DNA of 64,000 nt from Dongia rigui (lineage in GTDB: Bacteria; Pseudomonadota; Alphaproteobacteria; Dongiales; Dongiaceae): positions 1 through 64,000 of the forward strand of contig NZ_JAXCLX010000001.1 in the NCBI RefSeq assembly GCF_034044635.1, given 5' to 3'. The translations under genes and the position numbers were made by a program. This document shows, one piece after another, positions 8,167 to 16,326 of this stretch. The notes under the pieces were generated by a model that ran no database searches, had not been told where the DNA came from, and saw nothing but the letters and a program-made list of their open reading frames with translations. Numbering within the stretch: the stretch's first letter is position 1; each line of letters begins with the position of its first letter.

Positions 8167-9216
8167 GATGGCCGATGCGGTCCGCAGCAGGTCGAGATGC
8201 AATGGATCATCGAGGCTGTTGAACAGGCTGCCGCCTGCGGCATTCGCGGCCGGGGCCTCCCGGTCCGCGGGATCGTTCCTGGAGCCGTCGTCCTCGCCTG
8301 AGACCGGCAGGGCCGCGAGGGTCACCAGCATGAGCGGCGAAAGCAGGCTGCCGACCCGGCTGAGGCTGCTGGAGCCCGCGTCGGCCATGGCCGTACCATC
8401 TGGGCGCGAATCCGGGCTGCGGGTCGTGCGCAGGCCGCCAAAGAACGCGGCATTGGGCGCTGCCGGCAAAGAGAGTCCAGCCACCAGCGAGGTGCCCGGA
8501 ATGCTGCCGACGACCGTGTCGCCGCTGCCGGCATCGGCCACCGCCACCTCGCTGCCATGTTCATCGAGAGCTGCGTAGGCCGCCATGTCGGCGTCCATTG
8601 ACGTGTCGAAGCGATTGTAGATCTCGGACACCGTGCGAGCGCGGCCGTCTTCGGTATAGAACACGTTGCGATTGGCGGCAGCCGCCTTGGGGAACAGGCT
8701 GGCGCCGGTGCGCTCGGGGCTGTCCTCCATGGTGCGGAGAAATTTGAGGGCACCGCTGATGCCAAGGAAATGTGCCATGTAGAGGTCGGTGCCGTTGACG
8801 TCGCGGCCCAGCTTTTCCTCCAGCTTGGCTTGGTTGTCGGCAGCATGCTCGGCAGCCATCGCCGAGGCAAAGCTGGGGTCGCGGCGGAGTTCCAGGATCT
8901 CCTTGCGCGCGGCGGCATCGGCAACCACAAAATGCCCGTCGGACCGGCGCGTGATCTTTTGGGCCAGATCACCCTGCCCATATTCAGCGCCATGATTCTT
9001 CACGACCCCCAACCAGGTCTGTTCGACGAATTGATAGAGACCGGCGGCGGATGACGATTTCGCCTGGGCGGACGGGTCGAAGCTGCTCTCGCGGTTGGCC
9101 TGGGCCATCAAATAGGCGAAATCGACCCCGGTCGACGCGCTGGCTTCGCGGATTCCGGCGAGGACATCGGAGCGGATCGATACGTCCTGTCCTGTGACAT
9201 TGACCAATGTTGCCAT
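8164..9216 (-). CDS. Lytic transglycosylase (SLT domain) with long low-complexity C-terminus
   Basis: About 350 residues. The N-terminal ~170 residues form an SLT lysozyme-like domain: LMAQANRESSFDPSAQAK contains the catalytic Glu, followed by AGLYQFVEQTWLGVV and, further on, YMAHFLGISGALKFL. Such enzymes cleave peptidoglycan glycan strands to make 1,6-anhydroMurNAc ends. There is no clear signal peptide, so it may be exported by another route (for example with flagellar export) or start further upstream. The C-terminal ~150 residues are Ala/Gly/Ser/Pro-rich with one hydrophobic stretch (SLLSPLMLVTLAALPV). I chose the ATG giving MATLVNVTG; an ATG three codons upstream (9225) is equally possible. 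Confidence 0.8.
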   Translation of the reverse strand: MATLVNVTGQDVSIRSDVLAGIREASASTGVDFAYLMAQANRESSFDPSAQAKSSSAAGLYQFVEQTWLGVVKNHGAEYGQGDLAQKITRRSDGHFVVADAAARKEILELRRDPSFASAMAAEHAADNQAKLEEKLGRDVNGTDLYMAHFLGISGALKFLRTMEDSPERTGASLFPKAAAANRNVFYTEDGRARTVSEIYNRFDTSMDADMAAYAALDEHGSEVAVADAGSGDTVVGSIPGTSLVAGLSLPAAPNAAFFGGLRTTRSPDSRPDGTAMADAGSSSLSRVGSLLSPLMLVTLAALPVSGEDDGSRNDPADREAPAANAAGGSLFNSLDDPLHLDLLRTASAI

Positions 9217-9511
9217 CGGCGTCATGACCCGGAACCCACTTGCTGCAACGCAACAGGCACAGCAGCGCATGCCGGATGCGCGGCATTTCTTGCCGGGCTC
9301 ATGCTCCCCATATGCGTCGTTGCACCCATTTCTCTACCGCTTTTGCAGCCAAAAGAGACGTTCTCGCCGGTGTATTAGCAAACCGCGTGCCAAAGGAGTG
9401 AGCCCGGTTGTTTTGGTCCGACTTCATCGATGTGTAGCCCTGGCGCCTTGTCCGACTTTAAGTGGCAGAGGTACGATCAAGCGGCAACGTCCCATTGCGA
9501 GTAGAGCGCCC

Positions 9512-11071
9512 GTGAAACCGGAAGACTTCCATCGCATCGTCTTTGAGAGCGCGGACATCGGCATCTACATGACCGCGCTCAGCGGCGTGTTGATGTCGGT
9601 CAACGAAGCTTTTGCCAGGATGATGGGATTTGAGTCCGCAGCCACCCTCCTTGCCGAAACGGCCGCCAATCCAGGGACACTCTATTGCGACCCCACCCGG
9701 CGGGGTCGATTGTTGAAGAAGATTAGGGCGAGCGGGCACCTGACCAACGAGGTGAGCGAGATCAACCGCCGGGACGGGGGGCGCGTGTGGATCTCGGAAT
9801 CGGCGTCGATGCACGGCATGGGCACCGACAATGCGGTTCTGATCGGCACGGTCATCGACATAACCGAACTGGTCGCCTCGCAGCAGGCCCTACGCACTGC
9901 AGAAGAGCGCTATCGCGGGCTGTTCGAGAATGCCGTCGACGGCACGTTCATCTCAAGCCTTGATGGAAAGATGATCAGTGCCAATCAGGCGCTGGCGCGC
10001 ATCAACGGTTACGAGACCCCTGACGAGCTGATCACGGCAGTCAACAACATCGCTGTCGAATGGTACGTCGACCCCAAGCGGCGCAGCGAATTTGTAGCAC
10101 TGGCCGAACGTGACGGCTTCGTGCGCAACTTCGAATCCGAGATCTACCGGCACAAGACGCGCGAACGCATCTGGATTGCCGAGACGGCACGTCTGGTGCG
10201 CAACCCCAACGGTACGCCGTCGCATTTCGAAGGCACGGTAGTCGACGTCACCGAGCGCAAGAACTTCGAACGCCAGCTGATGCTGGCGCGGCGCGATGCC
10301 GAAAGCTCGAACCGCGCCAAGACCGAGTTCCTGGCCAGCATGAGCCACGAATTGCGCACGCCGCTCAACGCGATCATGGGCTTTTCCGAACTGATCGCCA
10401 TGATGACACGCGCCGATGCACAAGAGACGCGGGTGCATGAATATGCAGGTGACATCCATGCGAGCGCACGCATCCTGTTCCGGCTGATCGAGGAGATTCT
10501 CGATTACTCCAAACTGGAATCCGGGAAGGCCACGATCGACGAGGGCATCGTCGACCTGGCCGAGATCATGCAGCAATGCGTCACCATGCTGTCGGCCCGT
10601 GCGGCCAAGGGCGACATTCGCCTGCACCTGTCCCTGCCCCCCGATCTGCCGCGGGTGCGCGGTGACCAGCGCCGGCTGCTGCAGATCGTGCTGAACCTGC
10701 TGACGAATGCCGTCAAATTCACCCCCGCCGGCGGACAGGTATCTGTCAGCGCGGCGCGTGAACCCGGTGGCGGGTTGATCTTTGGGGTCGCTGATACCGG
10801 GATCGGCATTTCGGCCAGGGATGTCGAACGCATCTTCGAACCATTCGTCCAGGTGAACCGGTCGGCCTTCCACCAACAGGAAGGAACCGGCCTGGGCCTT
10901 GCCATCTGCCGCAGCCTGGTCGAATTGCACCAGGGGCGAATCGAGATCACCAGCCAGCCAGGCCAGGGAACCCATGTTCGAGTCCTGCTGCCGGCGAGCA
11001 GGGTGGCCCCTGCAGATGACTCCTCCCGGCCGGTGGTACGCCAAGCGGCGGCCGATCCGGCCGGGAGTTGA
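9512..11071 (+). CDS. Soluble PAS-PAS sensor histidine kinase
   Basis: About 519 residues from a GTG start just before the first PAS domain (KPEDFHRIVFESADIG). PAS1 spans roughly 1-120 and PAS2 roughly 130-255 (RYRGLFENAVDGTF). HisKA carries phospho-His H279 in MSHELRTPLNAIMGF. HATPase_c follows with NLLTNAVKFTP, VADTGIGIS and GTGLGLAICRSL. There are no transmembrane segments or receiver domain, so it probably senses a cytoplasmic cue such as redox state or a small ligand. The frame stays open upstream to 9194, overlapping the divergent transglycosylase start, but those codons are not PAS-like. Another candidate start is GTG 9398, where AAAGGAG lies too close. The start is uncertain; the function call is firm. 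Confidence 0.87.
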   Translation: MKPEDFHRIVFESADIGIYMTALSGVLMSVNEAFARMMGFESAATLLAETAANPGTLYCDPTRRGRLLKKIRASGHLTNEVSEINRRDGGRVWISESASMHGMGTDNAVLIGTVIDITELVASQQALRTAEERYRGLFENAVDGTFISSLDGKMISANQALARINGYETPDELITAVNNIAVEWYVDPKRRSEFVALAERDGFVRNFESEIYRHKTRERIWIAETARLVRNPNGTPSHFEGTVVDVTERKNFERQLMLARRDAESSNRAKTEFLASMSHELRTPLNAIMGFSELIAMMTRADAQETRVHEYAGDIHASARILFRLIEEILDYSKLESGKATIDEGIVDLAEIMQQCVTMLSARAAKGDIRLHLSLPPDLPRVRGDQRRLLQIVLNLLTNAVKFTPAGGQVSVSAAREPGGGLIFGVADTGIGISARDVERIFEPFVQVNRSAFHQQEGTGLGLAICRSLVELHQGRIEITSQPGQGTHVRVLLPASRVAPADDSSRPVVRQAAADPAGS

Positions 11072-11090
11072 TGAAGCAATTTTTAAGAGA

Positions 11091-11258
11091 TTATCGGGTG
11101 CTCCACGGGCCGGCATATGGATGCAGGTTATTGGTGCAATAGTCGGGGTTGCTGATCCAACCATTTCCGCTGCAATTCGTATCGAAAATGCGGCTTTCGG
11201 CACACGCCGTCAGCAACAGCAATCCAACGGCAAGGATAAGTTGTGAACGCCATTTCAT
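11091..11258 (-). CDS. Small lipoprotein (55 aa)
   Basis: A 55-residue peptide, MKWRSQLILAVGLLLLTACA, with a typical lipobox (LTAC) and a cysteine expected to be lipidated. The mature part is short (about 37 residues), with two further Cys and several Tyr/Trp/Asn residues, ending PYAGPWSTR. GGAG lies at good spacing before the ATG at 11258. It resembles unassigned small outer-membrane lipoproteins; the function is unknown. Confidence 0.7.
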   Translation of the reverse strand: MKWRSQLILAVGLLLLTACAESRIFDTNCSGNGWISNPDYCTNNLHPYAGPWSTR

Positions 11259-11511
11259 CTTAATCTCCAGTGCAGGCAACATGTCGGGTCAAAATCGATC
11301 GGCAGCACCGCGCCAGTAATTGCCAATGACCCCAGCCAAACACGCCGCATCTGCGAAAGTTGCGATCTGGATGAAATAGATCGCGTAGCATGCTAAATTA
11401 ACTAGGTTTGTTATCCGGCGAGCGCGTTGGATGTGTGGTGCGCATCCAAGCTTGGGGGCAAGGCGCCATCCGCCGGTGGGCATAATATTTGAGCATTGCG
11501 TCGAGAGTTGC

Positions 11512-11976
11512 ATGGAGCCACCGTTCGACATTCCGGAACCGCGGCTGCGGTCACTGTATGATTATTGGCACAGCAAGATGCACGGGCACGACCTGCCGGC
11601 GCGCGCCGATATCGATCCGCTTGAGATGAAGCAATGGCTCGGCAACCTGATGCTGATCGAGTTCCATAGCGGCGTGTCCGATTATCAGATCCGTCTCGAC
11701 GGCACCAACCTCGAGCATTATTACGGCACGCGCCGCACCGGCTTCGGTGTTGAGAAGCTGACGAACGAGGAAGAGCGACGCTTGCTTATGGACCAGTACA
11801 GCGCCGTCCTCAGCGGCAAGCGGCCGGCCTATTACGAAGCGGACTTCACCAACAGCGACGGTGTTTATTCGCGCCAAGCCAAACTCATCCTGCCGCTGTC
11901 GGCAGATAAGGAGCGGGTCGACATGGTGCTGGTCGGCATCTACTTCCGGTCGACCGACGGATCCGAGTTGAACTGA
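11512..11976 (+). CDS. PAS-fold (PAS_5) regulatory protein
   Basis: A 154-residue single-domain protein. It begins FDIPEPRLRSLYDYWHSKMH and contains ARADIDPLEMKQWLGNLMLIE, the signature of the alphaproteobacterial PAS_5 family (LxxYWxxxRxGRxxPxRxDIDP-type opening). It then has the usual PAS strands, including LVGIYF. There is no output domain. In related bacteria such proteins are stand-alone sensors of unknown partner. The frame is open further upstream, but the ATG at 11512 gives the canonical start. Confidence 0.82.
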   Translation: MEPPFDIPEPRLRSLYDYWHSKMHGHDLPARADIDPLEMKQWLGNLMLIEFHSGVSDYQIRLDGTNLEHYYGTRRTGFGVEKLTNEEERRLLMDQYSAVLSGKRPAYYEADFTNSDGVYSRQAKLILPLSADKERVDMVLVGIYFRSTDGSELN

Positions 11977-12011
11977 CGCCGTTGGGCCAGACGCAAGGCC
12001 AGGGCCCGGGG

Positions 12012-12452
12012 TTACCCGCGCACGATGTATTCGCGCAGGGACGCAGCCTCCCGCTCGGCGTCTTCGACACGCTTTTTCACCACATCGCCAATCGAGATCA
12101 TGCCAATGATGCGGCCATCGCTGCGCACCGGCAGATGGCGGAAGCGCCGCGCGGTCATCAGCGCCATGGTGCTCTCGACCGTATCCTCCGGGGCACAGCA
12201 TATGACGTTGCGCGTCATCATGGTGGCAACGGCGCGGGTCAAAACGGCCACGCCCTCACGAGCGATCTGGCGAACGACGTCACGTTCGGAAAAAATGCCG
12301 ATCATCTCGCCCTTGGTATCGAGGACGGGGACGGCGCCAATGTTCTCGCGGGTCAAAGTCGCCGCGACATCGGCAATGCTGGCAGTCTCGGACACGGAAA
12401 TGAGCCGGTCGGGCTTTTGCTTGAGGATGCTCGCAACGGTCATCGCAGCCAC
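12012..12452 (-). CDS. CBS-pair domain protein
   Basis: A 146-residue protein consisting of two CBS motifs in tandem (about 8-65 and 75-135): SVSETASIADVAATLTRENIGAVPV followed by IGIFSERDVVRQIA, then APEDTVESTMALMTARRFRHLPV followed by IGMISIGDVVKK. CBS pairs bind adenine nucleotides such as AMP, ATP or NADH and typically act as energy or redox sensors. GAGAGG precedes the ATG at suitable spacing. It is monocistronic; the ligand and partner are unknown. Confidence 0.92.
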   Translation of the reverse strand: MAAMTVASILKQKPDRLISVSETASIADVAATLTRENIGAVPVLDTKGEMIGIFSERDVVRQIAREGVAVLTRAVATMMTRNVICCAPEDTVESTMALMTARRFRHLPVRSDGRIIGMISIGDVVKKRVEDAEREAASLREYIVRG

Positions 12453-12553
12453 CTCTCTTTCAGGCTGAAAACTCAGCCGGTACTTGAGAGCGTAGCGTGC
12501 TTTCCCGATAACGCAATATTTTTGCTATGCGGTAGAATCAGGTCGGGCGGCGG

Positions 12554-13564
12554 TCAGCCATGCCCGGATTTCTTCTCATCTTCGTCGCCGGACTGGTCGT
12601 CCGGATCGGACTCGTCGTCGTCTTCGTCATCATCGAGGGCGTCGTCGTCGATGCCGTCTTCGTCCTCATCGGACTCGTCGTCACCCTCGTCCTCGTCGTC
12701 GTCGTCTTCTTCTTCGTCGTCGTCGTCGTCATCTTCGTCATCGGCATCATCGTCGCTGTCGTCGCCGACAACGTCGATCGCCTCTTCGTGCTCTTCCGCA
12801 GGTGCGAAGGCGCCGCTCGCCTCTTCTTCTTCGGTACGGGCCAACAGTTCCGCCTCGTAAGCGTCATCGGCCGCCCGATCTTCGGCCGCGTCACCTTCTT
12901 CCGCCTCACTTGCGACCACGGCCTCAGGCTCGCCGCGCAATTCGATGGCAGCGGCTTCTTCCTCGGCCCGCTCCTGAGCACCTTCGGGGGGCAGAACCGT
13001 GTTGCCCTGGGTGCCCAGAGTCGAGACCGCGGACCGCGCGTCGAGCAAGCCGGCCGCCCGCAATTCCTCGATGCCCGGAAGTGCCGCACAGCTTTCGAGG
13101 TTAAAGTGCTCGAGGAAACCGGTCGTGGTCGCCCAGGTGACGGGACGCCCCGGCGTCTCGCGCCGGCCGGCCGGCTTGATCCAATCGGCTTCAAGGAGGG
13201 AGTCGAGCGTCCCTTTCGAGATGGCGACGCCACGGATCTCTTCGATTTCGGCCCGGGTTACCGGCTGGTGATAGGCGATGATCGCCAAGGTTTCGATGGC
13301 GGCACGGGTCAACTTCCGCACGACCTTGCGCTCGATCGACATGCGGTGGGAGAGATCCGGCGCGGTGCGGAAAGCCCAGCGCCCGTCGAACTGCATGAGG
13401 TTCACGCCACGGTTGGCGTAATGGCCCTTCAGCTCTTCCAACAACCCTTTGACGTCGGCATCCTCGGGCAGGCGCTGCGCCATGACCTTTTCGGTCAGCG
13501 GCTCTGCGGCGGCAAACAGGACGGCTTCCAGGAAGCGCAGGGTCTCGAATCTATCTTCACTCAT
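12554..13564 (-). CDS. scpB: SMC-ScpAB complex subunit ScpB with hyperacidic C-terminal tail
   Basis: A 336-residue protein. Residues 5-190 form the two winged-helix domains of ScpB (LRFLEAVLFAAAEPLTEKVM; ETLAIIAYHQPVTRAEIEEIRGV; GRPVTWATTTGFLEHF), the partner of kleisin ScpA in the condensin-like SMC complex that compacts and segregates chromosomes. The usual length is about 180-230 residues. Here ~135 extra residues follow: an acidic Glu/Ala-rich linker, then from about 268 to 330 an almost unbroken Asp/Glu run, ending KKSGHG. The start overlaps the scpA stop by 4 nt (ATGA), implying translational coupling. The tail is discussed in the findings. Confidence 0.93.
   Translation of the reverse strand: MSEDRFETLRFLEAVLFAAAEPLTEKVMAQRLPEDADVKGLLEELKGHYANRGVNLMQFDGRWAFRTAPDLSHRMSIERKVVRKLTRAAIETLAIIAYHQPVTRAEIEEIRGVAISKGTLDSLLEADWIKPAGRRETPGRPVTWATTTGFLEHFNLESCAALPGIEELRAAGLLDARSAVSTLGTQGNTVLPPEGAQERAEEEAAAIELRGEPEAVVASEAEEGDAAEDRAADDAYEAELLARTEEEEASGAFAPAEEHEEAIDVVGDDSDDDADDEDDDDDDEEEDDDDEDEGDDESDEDEDGIDDDALDDDEDDDESDPDDQSGDEDEKKSGHG
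12575..12763. repeat. GAC/GAT/GAG triplet-repeat tract encoding the ScpB acidic tail
   Basis: About 190 bp of imperfect trinucleotide repeats (plus strand tcg/tcc/ttc, minus strand GAC/GAT/GAG). It encodes a run of some 55 acidic residues. The tract is in frame throughout, so any unit gained or lost would keep the scpB reading frame. Confidence 0.85.
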
Positions 13565-14526
13565 GATGACGTCACTTCACTGGGTGATGCTGGGGCGGCA
13601 GGTTCCGCCCGCTTCATATAGATGGGGCCGAAGAGCCCTTCCTGGCGCAGGTTGATGATGCCCGAGCGCGCCAGTTCCAAAGAGGCCGCAAAAGTGGCGG
13701 CCACGGCCGCGCGGCGTTGCAACGGCTGTTTCAGGTCATCCGGCAGAAATTTCTGCAGGATCGTCCAGTCCAGGGTATGGCCGATGATGTCGCCGATCCG
13801 CTTCAGCGCATCGTCCATCGAGAACAGGTTGAGCGGCGTGATTTGCAGAATGCCGTCGCGGCGGCGGCCCGGATGCGTGCCGTAGGCCTTGAGAAGCTCG
13901 TAGAGGCTGAGCTCGAATACCGGGACATCGACGACCTTCAGTGGCTCCGGCGCACCACGCGTGAAGACGTCGCGACCCAACTGCGCCAGGTTCAGCATCG
14001 CCTGCCCAGCCTTCTGCATCGCCTCAAGGCGCTGCAACTGGAACGCCAGGGCCGCCGCCAGCTCGACACCGGTCGGTTCGCCGTCCGCCGGCGGTTCGGG
14101 CAGCAGCAGGCGCGACTTCAGATAGGCAAGCCAGGCGGCCATCACCAGATAGTCGGCGGCCAGTTCGAGCCGCAGCTTGCGGGCATGGTTGATGAAGGAC
14201 AGGTACTGGTCAGCCAGTTCCAGGATCGAGATCTTCTTGAGATCGACCTTCTGCTCGCGGGCGAGCGTCAGGAGGATATCGATCGGCCCTTCGTAACCGT
14301 CGAGGTCGAGGCGCAGTTCGCCGTCGTCATTGGCGGCGATCAAGGGAGCATCGTCGGAGGGTGCTGCCGCCGGCTCCGGTGCCGCTTGGGCGACCGGTTC
14401 GTCCGGTATCGGCTCGTCCGGCGCAGCCTCATCGGGGGTCAGCGCGTCGGCGTCGGCAGGCGTGTCGTCGGCGACACCTTGTGTCGCCGGCACTTCCGTT
14501 TCGTCATCCGCGGTCCAAGGCGCCAT
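13561..14526 (-). CDS. scpA: Segregation and condensation protein A (kleisin)
   Basis: A 321-residue kleisin subunit of the SMC-ScpAB complex. The core starts near residue 75 (LDLDGYEGPIDILLTLAREQ), followed by KVDLKKISILELADQYLSFI and LAADYLVMAAWLAYLKSRLL. The C-terminal winged helix includes VAATFAASLELARSGIINLRQ. The first ~70 residues are a disordered Asp/Ala/Pro-rich extension (DEPIPDEPVAQAAPEP), longer than in most homologues. It lies between the M50 protease gene (one-base TGATG overlap) and scpB (4-nt overlap), a tightly coupled group. Confidence 0.95.
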   Translation of the reverse strand: MAPWTADDETEVPATQGVADDTPADADALTPDEAAPDEPIPDEPVAQAAPEPAAAPSDDAPLIAANDDGELRLDLDGYEGPIDILLTLAREQKVDLKKISILELADQYLSFINHARKLRLELAADYLVMAAWLAYLKSRLLLPEPPADGEPTGVELAAALAFQLQRLEAMQKAGQAMLNLAQLGRDVFTRGAPEPLKVVDVPVFELSLYELLKAYGTHPGRRRDGILQITPLNLFSMDDALKRIGDIIGHTLDWTILQKFLPDDLKQPLQRRAAVAATFAASLELARSGIINLRQEGLFGPIYMKRAEPAAPASPSEVTSS

Positions 14527-15224
14527 CAGCCTGTCAGCCCCGTGAGGGTTACAACAAGATGCAGGAGATAGTCGGAAGCCGGACCCAAAATCCAGCCCAA
14601 AATATTGAGATTCATCCCCAACTGGCCACCGATCAGCGGCAGCAGGAAGATGAGGGCGAGCAGGACGAACATGCCATAACGCTCGGTGCGGAAGAACGGC
14701 CGCGCCAAGCTTGGCGGCAGGATCCCAGCCAGCACCCGGCCACCATCCAGCGGCAGTAAAGGCAGCATGTTAAAAAGCGCCAGCATGATGTTGAGCCGCA
14801 TGGAATTTATCAGCGTCTGCACCGACCATTCAGCGAACCAACTGGGTGCCAGAACCGCCACATGAAGCAACAAGGCCGAAACGACCGCGAGGATCATGTT
14901 GCTGCCCGGGCCGGCAATCGCCACCAGGGCGGAATCGCGGCGAAAGTGCTTCAGGCGGCGGAAATTGACCGGCACCGGCTTGGCGTAGCCGAAGAGGAAA
15001 CCGCTGCCCGTCATCAGCAGCAGTGCCGGCAGAATCACCGTGCCGAAGGGATCGACATGTTTCAGCGGGTTGAAGGTGACACGTCCTTGCAGATAGGCCG
15101 TGTCGTCGCCCAGGCGCCAAGCGACATAGGCGTGGGATGCCTCATGCAGGGTAATGGCGATCAACACAGGCAACGCCCAGGTCGTGGCGAGCTGTGCCAA
15201 ATGGCCGAAATCGAGTGTTTCCAA
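14526..15224 (-). CDS. Site-2 protease-family membrane metalloprotease (M50)
   Basis: A 232-residue polytopic membrane protein of the M50 (SREBP site-2-protease/SpoIVFB) superfamily, small cytoplasmic-membrane subgroup. The zinc motif HEASH (H27, E28, H31) lies in the first hydrophobic helix, and a second motif with a conserved Asp is in LLPLDGGRVLAGILPP. Four to six hydrophobic helices are apparent and no PDZ domain. Such proteases cleave substrates within the membrane, often in signalling. In many alphaproteobacteria this gene sits in the nagZ-scpA-scpB group, as here. The substrate is unknown. Confidence 0.92.
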   Translation of the reverse strand: METLDFGHLAQLATTWALPVLIAITLHEASHAYVAWRLGDDTAYLQGRVTFNPLKHVDPFGTVILPALLLMTGSGFLFGYAKPVPVNFRRLKHFRRDSALVAIAGPGSNMILAVVSALLLHVAVLAPSWFAEWSVQTLINSMRLNIMLALFNMLPLLPLDGGRVLAGILPPSLARPFFRTERYGMFVLLALIFLLPLIGGQLGMNLNILGWILGPASDYLLHLVVTLTGLTG

Positions 15225-15287
15225 AACTGGCTCCTAGAGTGCGCTCCCCAGACCGGCCGCACTCTCCCCGCATTTTTTACTGAAAAT

Positions 15288-16292
15288 TCAGGCCATTAAA
15301 GCCGAAAGTTCATCCTTGAGGTCCGCCTGATCGAAATCCGGATCCGCATTGAGGCGCCGCTGGCCTTGTTCATATCGGGCAAGTCCAGCGGAAGACAAGG
15401 GCTTGGCGCCTTTGACCACCTTCTCCATCTCGGCCATGTCGCCGTTGCAGTGGAGTACGACGTCGCACCCCGCCTCAAGACTGCCCTGCGCCAGTTCATC
15501 AAGCCCGCCCTTCAGGGCCTTCATCGAGAGGTCGTCTGATAGCAGCAGGCCGGAAAAACCGATCTCGCCGCGAATGACCTCCGAGATAACAGTCCGGCTC
15601 AATGTCGCCGGCTGAGCGGCATCGATGGCGGTATAGACGATATGGGCCGTCATCGCCCAGGGAATGTCGTGGAGCGCCCGGAAGGGAACGAAATCGGTCT
15701 CGGCCAGGGTGTCGAAATCGGTATCGACCCGCGGCAGGTCGAAATGGCTGTCGACCATGGACCGGCCATGGCCGGGGATATGCTTGATGATTGGCATGAC
15801 ACCGCCAGCCATTAGACCCTCGGCGGCGGCCCGCCCCAGATCGGCCACCAGATAGGGGTCCGTGCCGTAGGCCCGGTCGCCGATGATGTCATGGGCGCCG
15901 TCCAACCGCACGTCGATCAGCGGGGCACAATCGACAGTGAGGCCGAGCGCCCGCAATTCGGTCGCCATCAGCTCATGGTTGACGCGCACCGCGCTTGCTG
16001 CCCGGGCGCGGTCGGACGCGCCGATGGCGCCGAACTTGTCTGCGGCTGGCGGGTGGCGCCAATGCGGCGCCTTCAGCCGGGCAACCCGGCCACCTTCCTG
16101 GTCAACCAATATGGGCGCATCGGGACGTCCGATGCTGGCGCGCAAATCCGCCGTCAACCGTCGGACCTGGTCGGGCTCGACCAGGTTTCGGGCAAAGACG
16201 ATGAAGCCAAGTGGATCGGCGGCGCTGAAGAACCTGCGCTCCGCATCGCTAAGTTCCGGTCCGGCGCAGCCCAGGATCGCGGCCAACGGCAT
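15288..16292 (-). CDS. nagZ: Beta-N-acetylhexosaminidase NagZ (GH3)
   Basis: A 334-residue cytoplasmic glycoside hydrolase family 3 enzyme that removes GlcNAc from anhydromuropeptides in peptidoglycan recycling. ILVDQEGGRVARL and the NagZ-specific IIKHIPGHGRSMVDSH loop are present; the latter bears the His/Asp general acid-base pair. GLLLSDDLSMKAL contains the nucleophile Asp. The ATG at 16292 is preceded by GGGGGAG at ideal spacing and starts MPLAAILGCAGPEL; the 15 codons upstream in frame are not conserved-looking. It is just downstream of the SPOR-domain gene (34 bp), consistent with a cell-wall operon. Confidence 0.95.
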   Translation of the reverse strand: MPLAAILGCAGPELSDAERRFFSAADPLGFIVFARNLVEPDQVRRLTADLRASIGRPDAPILVDQEGGRVARLKAPHWRHPPAADKFGAIGASDRARAASAVRVNHELMATELRALGLTVDCAPLIDVRLDGAHDIIGDRAYGTDPYLVADLGRAAAEGLMAGGVMPIIKHIPGHGRSMVDSHFDLPRVDTDFDTLAETDFVPFRALHDIPWAMTAHIVYTAIDAAQPATLSRTVISEVIRGEIGFSGLLLSDDLSMKALKGGLDELAQGSLEAGCDVVLHCNGDMAEMEKVVKGAKPLSSAGLARYEQGQRRLNADPDFDQADLKDELSALMA

Positions 16293-16326
16293 GCTGTACT
16301 CCCCCAGATCGACCTGCCAATTTGCT

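Noticed and set aside
11289-11531. An 80-codon minus-strand frame between the small lipoprotein and the PAS protein
   Set aside because: It has no recognisable domain or convincing ribosome-binding site and it overlaps the start and promoter of the PAS gene; it is treated as non-coding.
12560-13621. A 353-codon open frame on the plus strand opposite scpB, rich in Val/Ile/Phe
   Set aside because: It is the antisense of scpB: the hydrophobic Val/Phe run simply mirrors the GAC/GAG repeat of the acidic tail. scpB has clear domain conservation; the antisense frame has none.
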